From: Chloroflexota bacterium
GTDB taxonomy: Bacteria; Chloroflexota; Anaerolineae; Anaerolineales; Anaerolineaceae
Length of the DNA: 52,057 bases
Assembly (NCBI GenBank): GCA_023381565.1
Contig: JAMCRR010000020.1
Span: 1-52,057, forward strand
Reading direction: 5' to 3'
Shown: piece by piece, positions 22,333 to 32,096 of the stretch
Layout of the letters: the number at the start of each line of letters is the position of its first letter
How positions within the stretch are numbered: position 1 is the stretch's first letter
The notes under the pieces: model-generated
What the model was told of the DNA's origin: nothing
Databases searched by the model: none
The model's input: the letters and a program-made list of their open reading frames with translations, nothing else
Program-made: the position numbers and the translations under genes

Positions 22333-23919
22333 TCACGCAATGCGCAGTCTCCTGCGGATCGCATGGATGACCTCGCCCATCTCTGGAACGCGCAGCCCCA
22401 GCATCGCCGCAGCATACACCACCCCTCCGACCGCCACACCCCCCAATGTCACCGCCCAATTCGCACGATCCTGCGCCCAGCCCATCCACAACACCACACC
22501 CAACGACATGATCACCGTGCCCACTGCCGCCTGAACCAAGCCCCTGAGCAGGAGGTTTCCCCCCAACCCGCCCAGCTTCCGGCGCATCAAAACGAGCAAC
22601 CCCACCATCTCCAGCGCGGTTGCCAGCGAGTTCGCCAGCGCCAAACCGCCGTGCGGCGCCCAACCGATGCGGGCGAACGCGGATGAAAATACCAGGCTGA
22701 AGACCACGTTCAGGGTCATCGCTCCGGCGCCCACCAAGACCGGCGTGAGGGTATCATGCATGGCATAGAACGCCCGGCTGACCACCTCGACAACCGAATG
22801 ACCTACCAACCCAGCCGCATACCACAGCAGCGCCCAGGCCACCAGGTCGGTCGAGTGAGCGTCAAACGCGCCGCGCTGTAAAAACGCCGCCACCAGAGGC
22901 TGGCGCAGCAAGATCAAACCCAGCATCGCCGGCAAAGAGAGCAAGAGCACCCCGCGCAGGGTTGCCGCCAAGGAGTGGCGCATCTCATCCGACCTGCCGC
23001 GAGCCACCTGCGCCGAGAAAGTCGGCATCGCCGCAATGGCGATCGCCTGGGCGATCACGATCTGCGGCACCGTCATAATGGCAAAGCCGTACGTAATCCC
23101 GGTGATGCTACCGGTCGTCATCCCCGTGGCCAGGATAATATTGACCAGCCCGTTAATCTGCACCACAGCCACCCCGAACAGCCGGGGACCCATCAGACGC
23201 GCCACCTCGCGCACGGCGGGCAGCCTGAGGCCCAGAGAGGCGAAATATCGCCTGCCCGCCAGGCGGAATAAACCAGGAATTTGTACAGCCAGGTGCAGTC
23301 CTGCGCCGATGACCGCTCCCCAGGCAGGCCCATAGATCCCAAGCGTGGGCGAGAGCGCCACTACCCCGAAAATGATCCCCAGCCAGTACATGGATGGCGC
23401 CAGCGCCGGCAGCAAAAAGCTCTGGTGCGAGTTCAAGATCCCCATCAGCAACCCGCTCAATCCAAAAATGACCGCTGAAGGCAGGAGCACTCGCAGCAGG
23501 CTTGCCGTCAGAGCTTGCTCGGCGGGCGGAAAATGGGGAGCAAGGATGTAACCCACAATCTGGGGAGCGAACAGGGCCGCCAGGCCGGCCACCCCCACCA
23601 GGACCAGGGTCACCAGGTTCGCCACAGACGAGGCCAGCTCCCAGGCGCCGCGGCGGTCATCTTTGGTCAGGAACCCGGTGAAGGTGGGGATGAACGCCGA
23701 AGCCAGGGCGCCGCCTGCCACCAGGTTGAAGAGAATATCCGGCAGCTTGGCAGCCGCGTAGAATGCATCCACTTCTGAGCTGGTGCCAAAAGCGCTGCTC
23801 ATCACGATCGAGCGCGCCAGCCCGAGAAGCTGGCTCAATGCAAAGGCAGCCATCACCGTTCCGGCGGCGCGGGCAATCTGGCGGTTGGCAGAAGTGTTTA
23901 CGGTTGGGAGCGAGGCCAT
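22333..23919 (-). CDS. murJ: Lipid II flippase MurJ/MviN
   Basis: 528 aa with about 14 membrane segments. It belongs to the MOP superfamily, with the early motif SAFGTSSEVDAFYAA and the later FYAMHDTLTP, as in MurJ. It should flip lipid II for peptidoglycan synthesis. No Shine-Dalgarno is visible; a TATAAT on the coding strand (23933-23928) lies eight bases before the ATG, so a leaderless transcript is likely. It is divergent from the rhomboid gene. Confidence 0.93.
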   Translation of the reverse strand: MASLPTVNTSANRQIARAAGTVMAAFALSQLLGLARSIVMSSAFGTSSEVDAFYAAAKLPDILFNLVAGGALASAFIPTFTGFLTKDDRRGAWELASSVANLVTLVLVGVAGLAALFAPQIVGYILAPHFPPAEQALTASLLRVLLPSAVIFGLSGLLMGILNSHQSFLLPALAPSMYWLGIIFGVVALSPTLGIYGPAWGAVIGAGLHLAVQIPGLFRLAGRRYFASLGLRLPAVREVARLMGPRLFGVAVVQINGLVNIILATGMTTGSITGITYGFAIMTVPQIVIAQAIAIAAMPTFSAQVARGRSDEMRHSLAATLRGVLLLSLPAMLGLILLRQPLVAAFLQRGAFDAHSTDLVAWALLWYAAGLVGHSVVEVVSRAFYAMHDTLTPVLVGAGAMTLNVVFSLVFSSAFARIGWAPHGGLALANSLATALEMVGLLVLMRRKLGGLGGNLLLRGLVQAAVGTVIMSLGVVLWMGWAQDRANWAVTLGGVAVGGVVYAAAMLGLRVPEMGEVIHAIRRRLRIA

Positions 23920-23943
23920 GTGGCTTGATTATAAAACATTTAT

Positions 23944-23972
23944 TTGCCGATACCCTGCACAGACGCTATACT
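23944..23972 (+). promoter_or_regulatory. Promoter of the rhomboid gene
   Basis: TTGCCG (23944-23949) and TATACT (23967-23972) have a 17-base spacer. A Shine-Dalgarno AGGAGG (about 23986-23991) follows. Confidence 0.5.
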
Positions 23973-23996
23973 TATAGATGAGCGCAGGAGGTGGGT

Positions 23997-24686
23997 TTGA
24001 TCCCTATAAAAGATACTATCCGCTCACGGTCCTTTCCCTTCGTTAATTTGGGTTTGATTGCCCTTAACGTAGTCATTTTCCTATACGAGCTTAGCCTTCC
24101 TTCGCCGGCCCTGGATCGCCTAGTCGGTGTCTATGGGCTTGTTCCGGCCTATGTCCATCTGCAAAATCCGATATCTCTGGGACCCATCTTTACCAGCATG
24201 TTCCTCCACGGCGGCTGGCTGCACATCATCAGCAACATGTGGGTATTGTTTATTTTTGGGGATAACGTGGAGGACCGGCTTGGGCATGGTCGTTACTTCA
24301 TCTTCTACCTGCTGAGCGGTCTGGCTGCCGGGTTGATGCAGATTTTTGTTTCAACAGGAAGCCTGGTACCGACGATTGGCGCCAGCGGAGCGATCGCCGG
24401 CGTCTTGGGTGCTTATTTTTCCTTCTTTCCAGCCGCTCGGGTCCTCGCCCTGATCCCCGTCTTCATTATCCCCTGGTTCATCCAGGTCCCGGCAATCCTG
24501 TTTCTAGGATTCTGGTTTATTTCTCAACTATTTTCAGGGGTCCTCTCGCTGGGGGCAAGCGATGCCGGCGGCATCGCCTGGTGGGCGCATGTCGGGGGTT
24601 TTATCTTTGGATTGATTGCTGCGCGTATCTTTTTCTCCAGCAAACGTACGGCTACCTGGGCCACCGATCGATATTGGCCTCGCTAA
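23997..24686 (+). CDS. Rhomboid-family intramembrane serine protease
   Basis: 229 aa from the TTG at 23997, which gives the family-typical MIPIKD start and sits 5-6 bases after AGGAGG; the GTG at 23991 overlaps that site. It has six or seven membrane segments. HGGWLHIISNMW (71-82), the serine motif GASG (Ser130) and the catalytic His198 in AWWAHVGGF are all present, so an active protease is expected. The substrates are unknown. Confidence 0.9.
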   Translation: MIPIKDTIRSRSFPFVNLGLIALNVVIFLYELSLPSPALDRLVGVYGLVPAYVHLQNPISLGPIFTSMFLHGGWLHIISNMWVLFIFGDNVEDRLGHGRYFIFYLLSGLAAGLMQIFVSTGSLVPTIGASGAIAGVLGAYFSFFPAARVLALIPVFIIPWFIQVPAILFLGFWFISQLFSGVLSLGASDAGGIAWWAHVGGFIFGLIAARIFFSSKRTATWATDRYWPR

Positions 24687-24797
24687 TGGGAACAGTTCAT
24701 TTTCATAGACCGTGAACCGCCCTCACCCCGCCTTGTTTCAACGAGCCGCCGCACAAACGGGTCAAGTCTGAGCATGGGAAAGAGATAAACCTGAACG

Positions 24798-24832
24798 AAC
24801 GTTCCCGGGCAAGCTATCCACCCGGGAACGTT
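24798..24832. terminator. Perfect 12-bp stem-loop between convergent genes
   Basis: AACGTTCCCGGG (24798-24809) and CCCGGGAACGTT (24821-24832) pair perfectly around an 11-base loop, between the rhomboid gene and the convergent baeRF gene. There is no T-tract, so termination strength is uncertain. Confidence 0.55.
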
Positions 24833-24859
24833 GAGTCGTTATGGCCAATCAAGTGAAAA

Positions 24860-25960
24860 TCAGTAGCGCAGCAAAGCGCCGATCTTACCGGAATCCTCCA
24901 GGCCGGGGGTCGAGTGAATAATTTCAACCTCCCCACCTTCTTGCAGTACCTCGCGCACAGCCATCTCGGCAGCGTCCACGATCTTCGTAAACGTACCACC
25001 ACAGAAGGGGCAGGCTTCCGTTTCCTCGGTTACCATATAACCGCACGTTTCACAGCGGTATCCTGATGCGCGGAAACCCTCGGTAATCAACAGCGTCTGG
25101 ATGCGTCCATCGTGCAGGGCTTTCAGCGTATTCTCCAGCCCCATCACGCCGCCGTTGCCTTTTGCCGCGGCGGTAGTCAGGGCATCGATAAGGCGTTTTT
25201 CCCGTTTTTGCTCGGCGTCCAACCCCACCTGGGTAGCCTTCTCAAGAACGTCCGCAGTGCTGGCGGTCATGCTCATGGGGAACACACCGACCACCAGGCT
25301 CTGCCAGGCTTTGGGGAGCAGGCTGCGGAAGAGTGAAACGTTGTCATCCGTCCCGCCGATCAGCACCCGCCTGACACGTTTTTCTTCCCAGAAACGGGTG
25401 GCAAATTCGATCACATCTCGCATGTTACGTTCAACCAGCTCATCTTGATAATGGGTCTGTCCGGCGATGCCGCCTCGGCGCCCCGGAAACGCAGAAGCGC
25501 CGCCACGTTTGGTATGTTTCACCACTTCGCCAAGCACACCTTCTTGCTCGGCCAGCTCACCCATGTGGATGTAGAACAATCGGGCGCCTTGTTTGTCTAC
25601 CAGTGCAACTCCATACCCTCCATACGCATCAAGTAAGTCAACCAGCGGTTTAACCGTTGGACGAATGTCAATCCGAACACGGTCCTTGACCGGGACCGCT
25701 AGGGGAAAAGCGCGAAAGAAACCCTGCGGAGCGCAGGAAAATATCACCACGCCCCGTCCGTACCAATCTCGCTCATGTTCAAAATAACGTTCTATCGCCT
25801 GTTGGTCTTGCTCCAGATTCACCTCTTTTAGCATATTCCTGAGGCGAAGGCGATGTACATCAGTGTTTCCATCCGTGGGATCCGTCGATAGATAAAGGCT
25901 GACGACAGGATCCGGGGCGGAGAAATCCAACAATTCCCGCAAGTCACTTTCAGATAACAT
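24860..25960 (-). CDS. Bacterial eRF1-like (baeRF/Vms1-type) protein with zinc ribbon
   Basis: 366 aa. The fold is read from motifs: an N-terminal segment with PVVSLYLSTD; a middle domain with VALVDKQGARLFYIHMGEL and a Gly-rich loop (KRGGASA at 151-157, RRGGIAGQTH at 161-170) in the position of the GGQ loop of release factors; then RRVLIGGTDDNVSLF; and a C-terminal zinc ribbon (C303, C306, C317, C320). Eukaryotic relatives free stalled peptides from ribosomes. A role in ribosome rescue or tRNA cleavage here is inference. AAAAGGAGG precedes the ATG. The neighbours are protein quality-control genes on the same strand. Confidence 0.75.
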   Translation of the reverse strand: MLSESDLRELLDFSAPDPVVSLYLSTDPTDGNTDVHRLRLRNMLKEVNLEQDQQAIERYFEHERDWYGRGVVIFSCAPQGFFRAFPLAVPVKDRVRIDIRPTVKPLVDLLDAYGGYGVALVDKQGARLFYIHMGELAEQEGVLGEVVKHTKRGGASAFPGRRGGIAGQTHYQDELVERNMRDVIEFATRFWEEKRVRRVLIGGTDDNVSLFRSLLPKAWQSLVVGVFPMSMTASTADVLEKATQVGLDAEQKREKRLIDALTTAAAKGNGGVMGLENTLKALHDGRIQTLLITEGFRASGYRCETCGYMVTEETEACPFCGGTFTKIVDAAEMAVREVLQEGGEVEIIHSTPGLEDSGKIGALLRY

Positions 25961-26001
25961 GGTAACCTCCTTTTCTGAGATCTGATGTGAGAGAGGACCA
26001 C

Positions 26002-27177
26002 TTACGGGCGTTTCCCTAAAGTCAACGTAACCTCCTTTTGTTGATTATTGCGTATGATCGTAAGAACGATCTGATCACCCGGGCTCTTATAGTTCATCAA
26101 ATAGCTGAGTAAATCGCCAAAGAGCCTTACCGGGTGTTTATCCACAGCGATGATTAAATCGCCGCCGGCGTCTAAACCCACGATACTGGTCGGTTTGGTT
26201 CCACCCAAGATGCCGGCCTGGTCTGCCGGACCTGCGGGGGTCACCTCGGTCACGTAGGCGCCGGTAGTGCCTTGCGGCAGACCCAGCGCTTCCAGATCGG
26301 CCAGGCTGAGTTCCTCCTGGCTGCTGATGCCCAGGTAGGGATAATCGAACTTCCCGGTTTGAATCAACACCGGGACGACCCGTTTGATAATATTGATTGA
26401 CACCGCGAAACCAATCCCTGAGTTCGTTGGTTCCCCGTTTGCGGTGGTGTTATCGGTGCGGATCGCGCGGTTGATGCCGATAACCTCCCCCTGCGTGTTG
26501 AGCAGTGGTCCGCCCGAATTTCCGGGGTTGATCGCCGCATCGGTCTGTATCAGGTCGCCAGCCGAGTAGGGTTGCCCGGCCGGGGTGGCGCGGATCGACT
26601 GCAGCGTACGCCCGAGGGCAGAGACGATGCCGGTCGTCATCGTATTGGTCAACCCGAATGGGTTGCCAATGGCAACAACGGTTTCACCCACCTGCAGTTT
26701 CGACGAATCACCCAAAGCCAAAGGGTGTAGCTCGCTTGCCGGGGTATTTTCGGCCAGCAGAACGGCAATATCGGAATCGAGATCGGAGCCGATCACCTTC
26801 CCATGCGCCTTATACCCGGATGGAAAGTCGATCTCTAATTGAGAGCCACCTTCCACCACGTGGTAGTTCGTAATGACGTGCCCCTGTGTATCGTATACAA
26901 AACCCGAGCCCAACGCGTCGCCTTGAGATGTCAGCACAGAAATGGAAACTACTCCTGGCGAGACTCTCTGGTACAACCCAATCAGCAGATTTTGGGAAGC
27001 CGCCGGTAGTGGGTTGCTGACATCCTGGGTGGGTAAGGGAGGCAGCGTGGCGGCCGGTGCGTTCGAGCTGGGGGAGGCCGCCGTAGGAGAGGTAGATACG
27101 CTGGGGATGCTCAGCTGGCAACCGAGGGAAGCTCCTAAAAGTACCAGTAGAGCAGCAAACGGGTAAAACTTCTTCAT
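26002..27177 (-). CDS. HtrA/DegP-like trypsin-type serine protease with PDZ domain, lipoprotein
   Basis: 391 aa from the ATG at 27177 (AAAGGG upstream). It has a lipoprotein signal with Cys20, a Ser/Pro/Ala linker, and a protease domain with catalytic His106 (TNYHVV), Asp136 (DSDIAVL) and Ser221 (NPGNSGGP). A PDZ domain follows (about 285-385, with YVTEVTPAGPADQAG and DLIIAVD). It degrades or refolds damaged exported proteins. It lies between a release-factor-like gene and dnaJ on the same strand. Confidence 0.92.
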   Translation of the reverse strand: MKKFYPFAALLVLLGASLGCQLSIPSVSTSPTAASPSSNAPAATLPPLPTQDVSNPLPAASQNLLIGLYQRVSPGVVSISVLTSQGDALGSGFVYDTQGHVITNYHVVEGGSQLEIDFPSGYKAHGKVIGSDLDSDIAVLLAENTPASELHPLALGDSSKLQVGETVVAIGNPFGLTNTMTTGIVSALGRTLQSIRATPAGQPYSAGDLIQTDAAINPGNSGGPLLNTQGEVIGINRAIRTDNTTANGEPTNSGIGFAVSINIIKRVVPVLIQTGKFDYPYLGISSQEELSLADLEALGLPQGTTGAYVTEVTPAGPADQAGILGGTKPTSIVGLDAGGDLIIAVDKHPVRLFGDLLSYLMNYKSPGDQIVLTIIRNNQQKEVTLTLGKRP

Positions 27178-27248
27178 GAGGACTACCCTTTCGTAGCGAT
27201 AATGATGCATTGCCGCAATGTTCCGCAGACTAACCGTGCACCCCTGGT

Positions 27249-28181
27249 TCAGCCGCCGTGGGCTAATTTCTCAAACAACGCGCGCTGCTGCGGTGTAAGC
27301 TGTTTCGGAATCTGCACCTTAGCCCGCACATAAAGATCGCCGTGAGTCTGCGGATCCTTAAGCACCGGCATCCCCCTGCCAGCCAGGCGGAAGGTTTGCC
27401 CCGGCTGCGTTCCAGCCGGGATGGTCAGGACCACATTGCCGTCGGGAGTTACCACCGTGACCTGCCCCCCCAGGACGGCTGTATAGAGATCAACCCCGGC
27501 ATCTGTGTAAAGGTCATTCTTTCTAATTTCAAAGCGCGGATCCGGCTCGACCTCGATGACCAGATAAAGGTCGCTCGGCTGCCGGCTTGGCCCTGCAGGC
27601 CCGCCGCCCGATACGCGCACTTTCGTGCCCGTATGCGCGCCCGGCGGGATACGCACTTCCATGCGCCGCCCATCTACCTGTAAGATGCGCTGGGTCCCAT
27701 GGTATGCTTCCTGGAAGCTGATCTTTACCGGCTGTTGGTAAGCCTGAGGTTCCTGGCGGACGGTGCGGCTCCAACTTCGGCCTCCGCCTGGCGTGCCTCC
27801 CAGGCCGCCGAAGATGCTATTGAAGAAATCGGAAAAACCGCCTCCGAAGATATCACCCAAATCGCCAACCTCTACTCGTGTGGTGCCAGGCTGATTCGCG
27901 CCGCGCGCCACCCACTCATCCCAATTGAAGCCCCCCGGAGCGCCGCTTTGCTGCCAGCGCGAGTAAGATTCTCCTAACTGGTCGTAACGCGCTCGCTTTT
28001 TGCTGTCGCTCAATACCTGATAGGCTTCATTAATCTCCTTGAATTTTTCCTCAGCCTGTTTATTCCCCTGGTTACGATCCGGATGATATTTTAACGCCAA
28101 CTTCCGGTAAGCCTTTTTAATATCCTGTTCCGATGCATTCCGTTCAACACCCAGGATCTTATAATAGTCTTTGTATTCCAT
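27249..28181 (-). CDS. DnaJ-class co-chaperone (CbpA type)
   Basis: 310 aa. It has a J domain with HPD (33-35), a Gly/Trp/Ser-rich middle with [15 protein letters not shown], and the C-terminal substrate-binding barrels ([27 protein letters not shown]). No CxxCxGxG zinc fingers are present, so it is a type II DnaJ/CbpA. It stimulates DnaK. No clear Shine-Dalgarno is visible. Confidence 0.93.
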   Translation of the reverse strand: MEYKDYYKILGVERNASEQDIKKAYRKLALKYHPDRNQGNKQAEEKFKEINEAYQVLSDSKKRARYDQLGESYSRWQQSGAPGGFNWDEWVARGANQPGTTRVEVGDLGDIFGGGFSDFFNSIFGGLGGTPGGGRSWSRTVRQEPQAYQQPVKISFQEAYHGTQRILQVDGRRMEVRIPPGAHTGTKVRVSGGGPAGPSRQPSDLYLVIEVEPDPRFEIRKNDLYTDAGVDLYTAVLGGQVTVVTPDGNVVLTIPAGTQPGQTFRLAGRGMPVLKDPQTHGDLYVRAKVQIPKQLTPQQRALFEKLAHGG

Positions 28182-28359
28182 ATATTAGCCCGCTGATAAT
28201 TTACCGCTTTGTTAACTCATTTTATGCGCGGCAGGCACTGCAAGTCAAGAGGAACCCCATCATCTTATATAATTCTAACCTCTTTTTGATAAATAGATTA
28301 CAATAACCGACAAGATCGCCAGACTCCCTTTTTTTAACTATCCGTGCTATGATAAGATT

Positions 28360-30021
28360 ATGGGCAACGCAGCTGACCGTATCTTGATCATCGAAAACGA
28401 CCCAGCCATCAGTGATTTAATCGGCCGGCAAGCGCTCCAATCCCTGGGCTACGACGTGCAGATCGTAGAAGACGCCACCTCTGCCATCGCCGAAACCCTC
28501 CAATTCCAACCAGACATCTTAATTATCGACCTGAACCAGGCTAACCTCAGCGGCAAGGACCTTCTCGTCGCGCTGGCCTCTCAGGGAGTCAATTCACCGG
28601 TGATCGCCCTGGCGAGGAAGGGTGAGGAAGCCAACCTGGTTCAGGCGTTTCGCCTGGGTGCGACCGACTATTTGCTCGTCCCTGCACGCGATGCTGAAGT
28701 GGTCGCCGTGGTGGAGCGCGCCCTAAAACAGGTGCACGAAAGCCGCGAGCGCGAAAACCTGGCTCGCAAGCTCAACCAGACGAACCAGGATATGCAGGCG
28801 CGGGTGCGCGAGCTGACTGCGGTTTTTGCCATCGGGAAAGCGTTCTTATTTCTTGCCGACCCCCAAACTCTGCACGAACGCATGATGGAAGCAGCCATTC
28901 GAGTCACCAACGCCGATCTGGGCTGGCTTTTGGTGCGGGATGAGGCAGGAAAAGGCTTTATCCTGGCTGCCCAGCGCCAATTGCCGGCTTCTCTGGCGGC
29001 GCGTGCCGGCTTGCCGTGGGATGATGGCGTCAGTCTCCTGGTAGCCATCTCCGGCGAGACGCTCTCGCTGTACGGGGAACCGCTCAAGAACCACAAAGTA
29101 TCCAGCCTGGGGCGGTCGGTATTGATCGTACCGGTTAAAATCCAAAAGCAAATCGTCGCCATCCTGGCGGTCATGCGTAAAGCCGCTCGTCCTTTTACCG
29201 CCAGCGAGCAGGCGCTCCTGGAGGCCGCTGCAGATTATGCCTCGATCTCTCTGGCGAATTCGCGCCAGTACCAGGCATTAGAAGATCGGGCGCGGTCCTT
29301 GCAGCAAGCCGCCGATTCTGCCCAGAACCAGAAGAAAACCGCCTCCGAAACCCTGCATCGGGTGAACCAGGAATTGCGCTCTTCGCTCGATGCCTCATAT
29401 AAATACCTCGACCTCCTCGCCGAGGGTCAGAAGGGCAAGATCACTCCCGAGCAGCGTACCATCCTGCGCGCTGCCCAAGATAGACTCCGGCAGGGCATCG
29501 GCGTCCTGGACCGTCTGGAAAATCCGGTCACAACACCCTCAGCCAGAAATCTGACCATCTTTAACGTTAATAATCTGGCCCGCCAGGCATTGGCCCGTTT
29601 TCACCGTACGGCACGCCAAAACAACCTGAACCTGGTCAGCGAGCTTTCCCCTGAACCGGTTTATGTATGGGCAGACTCTACCCAGGTGACGCAGATCTTG
29701 AACGGGCTGCTGGCGAATGCGGTAGAATCCAGCGCCGCCGGCGGGAACATAAACCTGCGCATCGAGAAAACACCGGAAAACCTGGCGCATATTATGGTTT
29801 GCGATAACGGTCCGGTCATCGAACCGCAGCAGCTTGCCCATTTCTTCGACCGGGCGCCGAAAGACGATCCCGATTCCCGTCCTGGGGGCAATATAGGAAT
29901 TTGCCTGGCTGACATCAAAGAGATGGTCATTTCATACGGCGGTAAAATCTGGGTTGAGAACAGTTCTGGCAAAGGGTCAGCCGTCCATTTCACCTTGATG
30001 CCTCCGAAGGAACGTATCTAA
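28360..30021 (+). CDS. Receiver-GAF-degenerate histidine kinase protein
   Basis: 553 aa. A receiver domain (about 6-125) keeps the phospho-acceptor D57 (ILIIDLN) but has Ala for the Thr/Ser (IALAR) and Val for the Lys (YLLVPA). A GAF domain follows (about 150-305), then a coiled coil and a kinase-like part. In the DHp helix the expected SHELR reads NQELR, so the phospho-acceptor His is Gln337. In the ATPase domain N453 is kept, but the glycine motifs are worn (CDNGPVI, GGNIGICLA). It is probably a receiver with a non-autophosphorylating kinase scaffold. There is no Shine-Dalgarno; a TATGAT (28348-28353) lies six bases before the ATG, which suggests a leaderless start. Confidence 0.85.
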   Translation: MGNAADRILIIENDPAISDLIGRQALQSLGYDVQIVEDATSAIAETLQFQPDILIIDLNQANLSGKDLLVALASQGVNSPVIALARKGEEANLVQAFRLGATDYLLVPARDAEVVAVVERALKQVHESRERENLARKLNQTNQDMQARVRELTAVFAIGKAFLFLADPQTLHERMMEAAIRVTNADLGWLLVRDEAGKGFILAAQRQLPASLAARAGLPWDDGVSLLVAISGETLSLYGEPLKNHKVSSLGRSVLIVPVKIQKQIVAILAVMRKAARPFTASEQALLEAAADYASISLANSRQYQALEDRARSLQQAADSAQNQKKTASETLHRVNQELRSSLDASYKYLDLLAEGQKGKITPEQRTILRAAQDRLRQGIGVLDRLENPVTTPSARNLTIFNVNNLARQALARFHRTARQNNLNLVSELSPEPVYVWADSTQVTQILNGLLANAVESSAAGGNINLRIEKTPENLAHIMVCDNGPVIEPQQLAHFFDRAPKDDPDSRPGGNIGICLADIKEMVISYGGKIWVENSSGKGSAVHFTLMPPKERI

Positions 30022-30087
30022 CCCTGTTGTTTGGTTCGGTCCTCAACGCCGGTCATCAAAAAATTAAATCCCAAGGATTTATGCCTT

Positions 30088-32031
30088 ATGGCAGAAAACA
30101 AAACAGGCCAAGTTACTGTGTTTACCTCGGATCAGCAGATCGGTACACTGCTCGAAGCGGTGTTCGCTCCCTCGGGGTATACTCTCACCCGGATTCGGGA
30201 CCCCAGGGGTGCTTCTGATCTTTTTAACCAGGAACCACCCAGCCTGGTGATCCTTTCGGAAAACCTCAGCGGGGGAGATAGCCTGGCAGTTGCCGCCTCG
30301 TTGCACGAACATTTCCCGATATTGCCCATCATCCTGCTCGTTTCGACGGAGACACCCGAAGTCTATAAGCAAGCGCTGAGGAGCGGGGTGGCGGATGTAC
30401 TTTGCCTGCCGCTCACGCGCGACGAAATCCTGATGTCGGCCGAGCGATGCTTGAAGCAGTCGGCGCGCATGAAAACCGGTCAGGAGACCGGACCCAGCGA
30501 GGATGCAGACCGGCTCCAGCATCGGGTCGATGAGCTGGAAACCCTCGCCCAGGTTGGTCGCTCGATCACTTCCTCCCTGGATCTGGGCAGCGTTCTGACC
30601 TCGGTGGTTGACGCGGCGGTTGCTCTGACCGGTGCCGAGGAAGGCAGCCTGATGCTCCTGGACGAAAACACCGGTGAGCTTTATATGCGCGCCGCCCGCA
30701 ATTTTCAGGAAGATTTTGTGCGCACATTCCGCCTGCCGGTGACGGACAGCCTGGTGGGATCGGTGGTTACCAGCGGAAAACCGGTGATGATTGACACCAA
30801 AACCCCGCAAAAAATCAAGACCTCTTACCTGGTGCAAAGCCTCTTATACGTTCCATTGCAGATCCGCAACCGCATCCTCGGGGTTTTAGGCGTGGATAAC
30901 CGCCAGTCCTCACTGCCTTTCACCGAGCATCATGTCAAATTGCTGACCGCCATGGCCGATTTTGCTGTGGGGGCTATCGAAAACGCGCGCCTGTACGACC
31001 ACACCTCCGTCGAGCGCAGTAAATTGGAAACGATCCTGACCCGCATTCAAGATGGGGTGATCGTCCTCGACCTGACTCAGCGCTTTTTACTCGCAAACCA
31101 GACGGCTCGCCAGGCATTTAACCTCGAAGATGAAGCCCTGATTGGAAAAACAGCCACAGACTTTGAGAGGTTGCAGCCATTAATGGAATTGGTGAACCAA
31201 TCCGGCCAGAATCAGTTCAACCGGGGTGAAATCGCGGTTGAGGATGGGCGCGTGTTTGGCGTCCAATTTATCACCATCCCCGAAGTCGGCCAGACAATTA
31301 CGCTGCACGACATCACCTATCTGAAAAAATTGGACCGCCTCAAAAGCGATTTTGTGACCACTGTTTCTCACGACTTGCGCTCGCCGCTCACCGCCATCCG
31401 GGGATACGTCGATTACCTGGACCGGGTCGGCCCGATCAATGACCGGCAAAAAGAGTTCATCGAACGCGTGCAGACCAGTATTACCAATATCTCCGAGCTG
31501 ATTAGCGACCTGCTGAACCTGGGCCGCATTGAATCTGGATTTGACGCCCAAAAGGAAGTAGTTCCGCTGGATCAGATCCTCCAGCTTTCTGTCGAAGGGT
31601 ACCGCAGCCGGGCTGCCGGAAAAGGCCAGCAGCTCAAAGTGAACCTGTCACCCAACATCCCGCCGGTATTGGGTAACCCTCTACACTTACGCCAGATGGT
31701 CGATAACCTGCTCGACAATGCCATTAAGTACACCCCCGAAGACGGCTTGATCGACGTCAACGTTCAGTTGGATGGGAAGCAGCTCGTGTTCCAGGTTACC
31801 GACAGCGGCCCTGGGATCCCCCCCATTGACCTGCCCTACATATTCGATAAATTCTACCGCGCCAGCAACGCGTCTGAAGAAACCCCCGGGGTTGGTTTGG
31901 GCCTGTCGATCGTTAAATCGGTCGTAGAAGATCACCAGGGGCGCATTTGGGTTGACTCGCCTCCCGGCAAAGGCGCCACTTTTACCGTGCTACTGCCGGT
32001 GGCAGAGAATGGGAACAAAGTCGAGAATTAA
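30088..32031 (+). CDS. Sensor histidine kinase: pseudo-receiver, GAF, PAS, HisKA, HATPase
   Basis: 647 aa from the ATG at 30088 (AAGGA ten bases upstream). The N-terminal receiver-like domain (about 8-122) has Ser57 where the phospho-acceptor Asp should be (VILSENL) and Leu for the Lys. GAF (about 150-300) and PAS (about 312-412) follow. The kinase core is intact: His428 in TVSHDLRSPL, N544 in LLDNAIKY, TDSGPGI, and GVGLGLSIVKS. No membrane segment is seen, so it senses inside the cell. It follows the related gene by 66 bases and is probably co-transcribed with it. Confidence 0.92.
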   Translation: MAENKTGQVTVFTSDQQIGTLLEAVFAPSGYTLTRIRDPRGASDLFNQEPPSLVILSENLSGGDSLAVAASLHEHFPILPIILLVSTETPEVYKQALRSGVADVLCLPLTRDEILMSAERCLKQSARMKTGQETGPSEDADRLQHRVDELETLAQVGRSITSSLDLGSVLTSVVDAAVALTGAEEGSLMLLDENTGELYMRAARNFQEDFVRTFRLPVTDSLVGSVVTSGKPVMIDTKTPQKIKTSYLVQSLLYVPLQIRNRILGVLGVDNRQSSLPFTEHHVKLLTAMADFAVGAIENARLYDHTSVERSKLETILTRIQDGVIVLDLTQRFLLANQTARQAFNLEDEALIGKTATDFERLQPLMELVNQSGQNQFNRGEIAVEDGRVFGVQFITIPEVGQTITLHDITYLKKLDRLKSDFVTTVSHDLRSPLTAIRGYVDYLDRVGPINDRQKEFIERVQTSITNISELISDLLNLGRIESGFDAQKEVVPLDQILQLSVEGYRSRAAGKGQQLKVNLSPNIPPVLGNPLHLRQMVDNLLDNAIKYTPEDGLIDVNVQLDGKQLVFQVTDSGPGIPPIDLPYIFDKFYRASNASEETPGVGLGLSIVKSVVEDHQGRIWVDSPPGKGATFTVLLPVAENGNKVEN

Positions 32032-32036
32032 AGCAA

Positions 32037-32073
32037 GCCTCCGCTGGGGGCGGTGAGGGAACCCAGCGGAGGC
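32037..32073 (+). terminator. Terminator after the sensor kinase pair
   Basis: GCCTCCGCTGGG (32037-32048) pairs perfectly with CCCAGCGGAGGC (32062-32073), a 12-bp stem with a 13-base loop, followed by TTT and starting six bases after the kinase stop. Confidence 0.7.
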
Positions 32074-32096
32074 TTTCGCCAAAGGAGGAGACAGAG

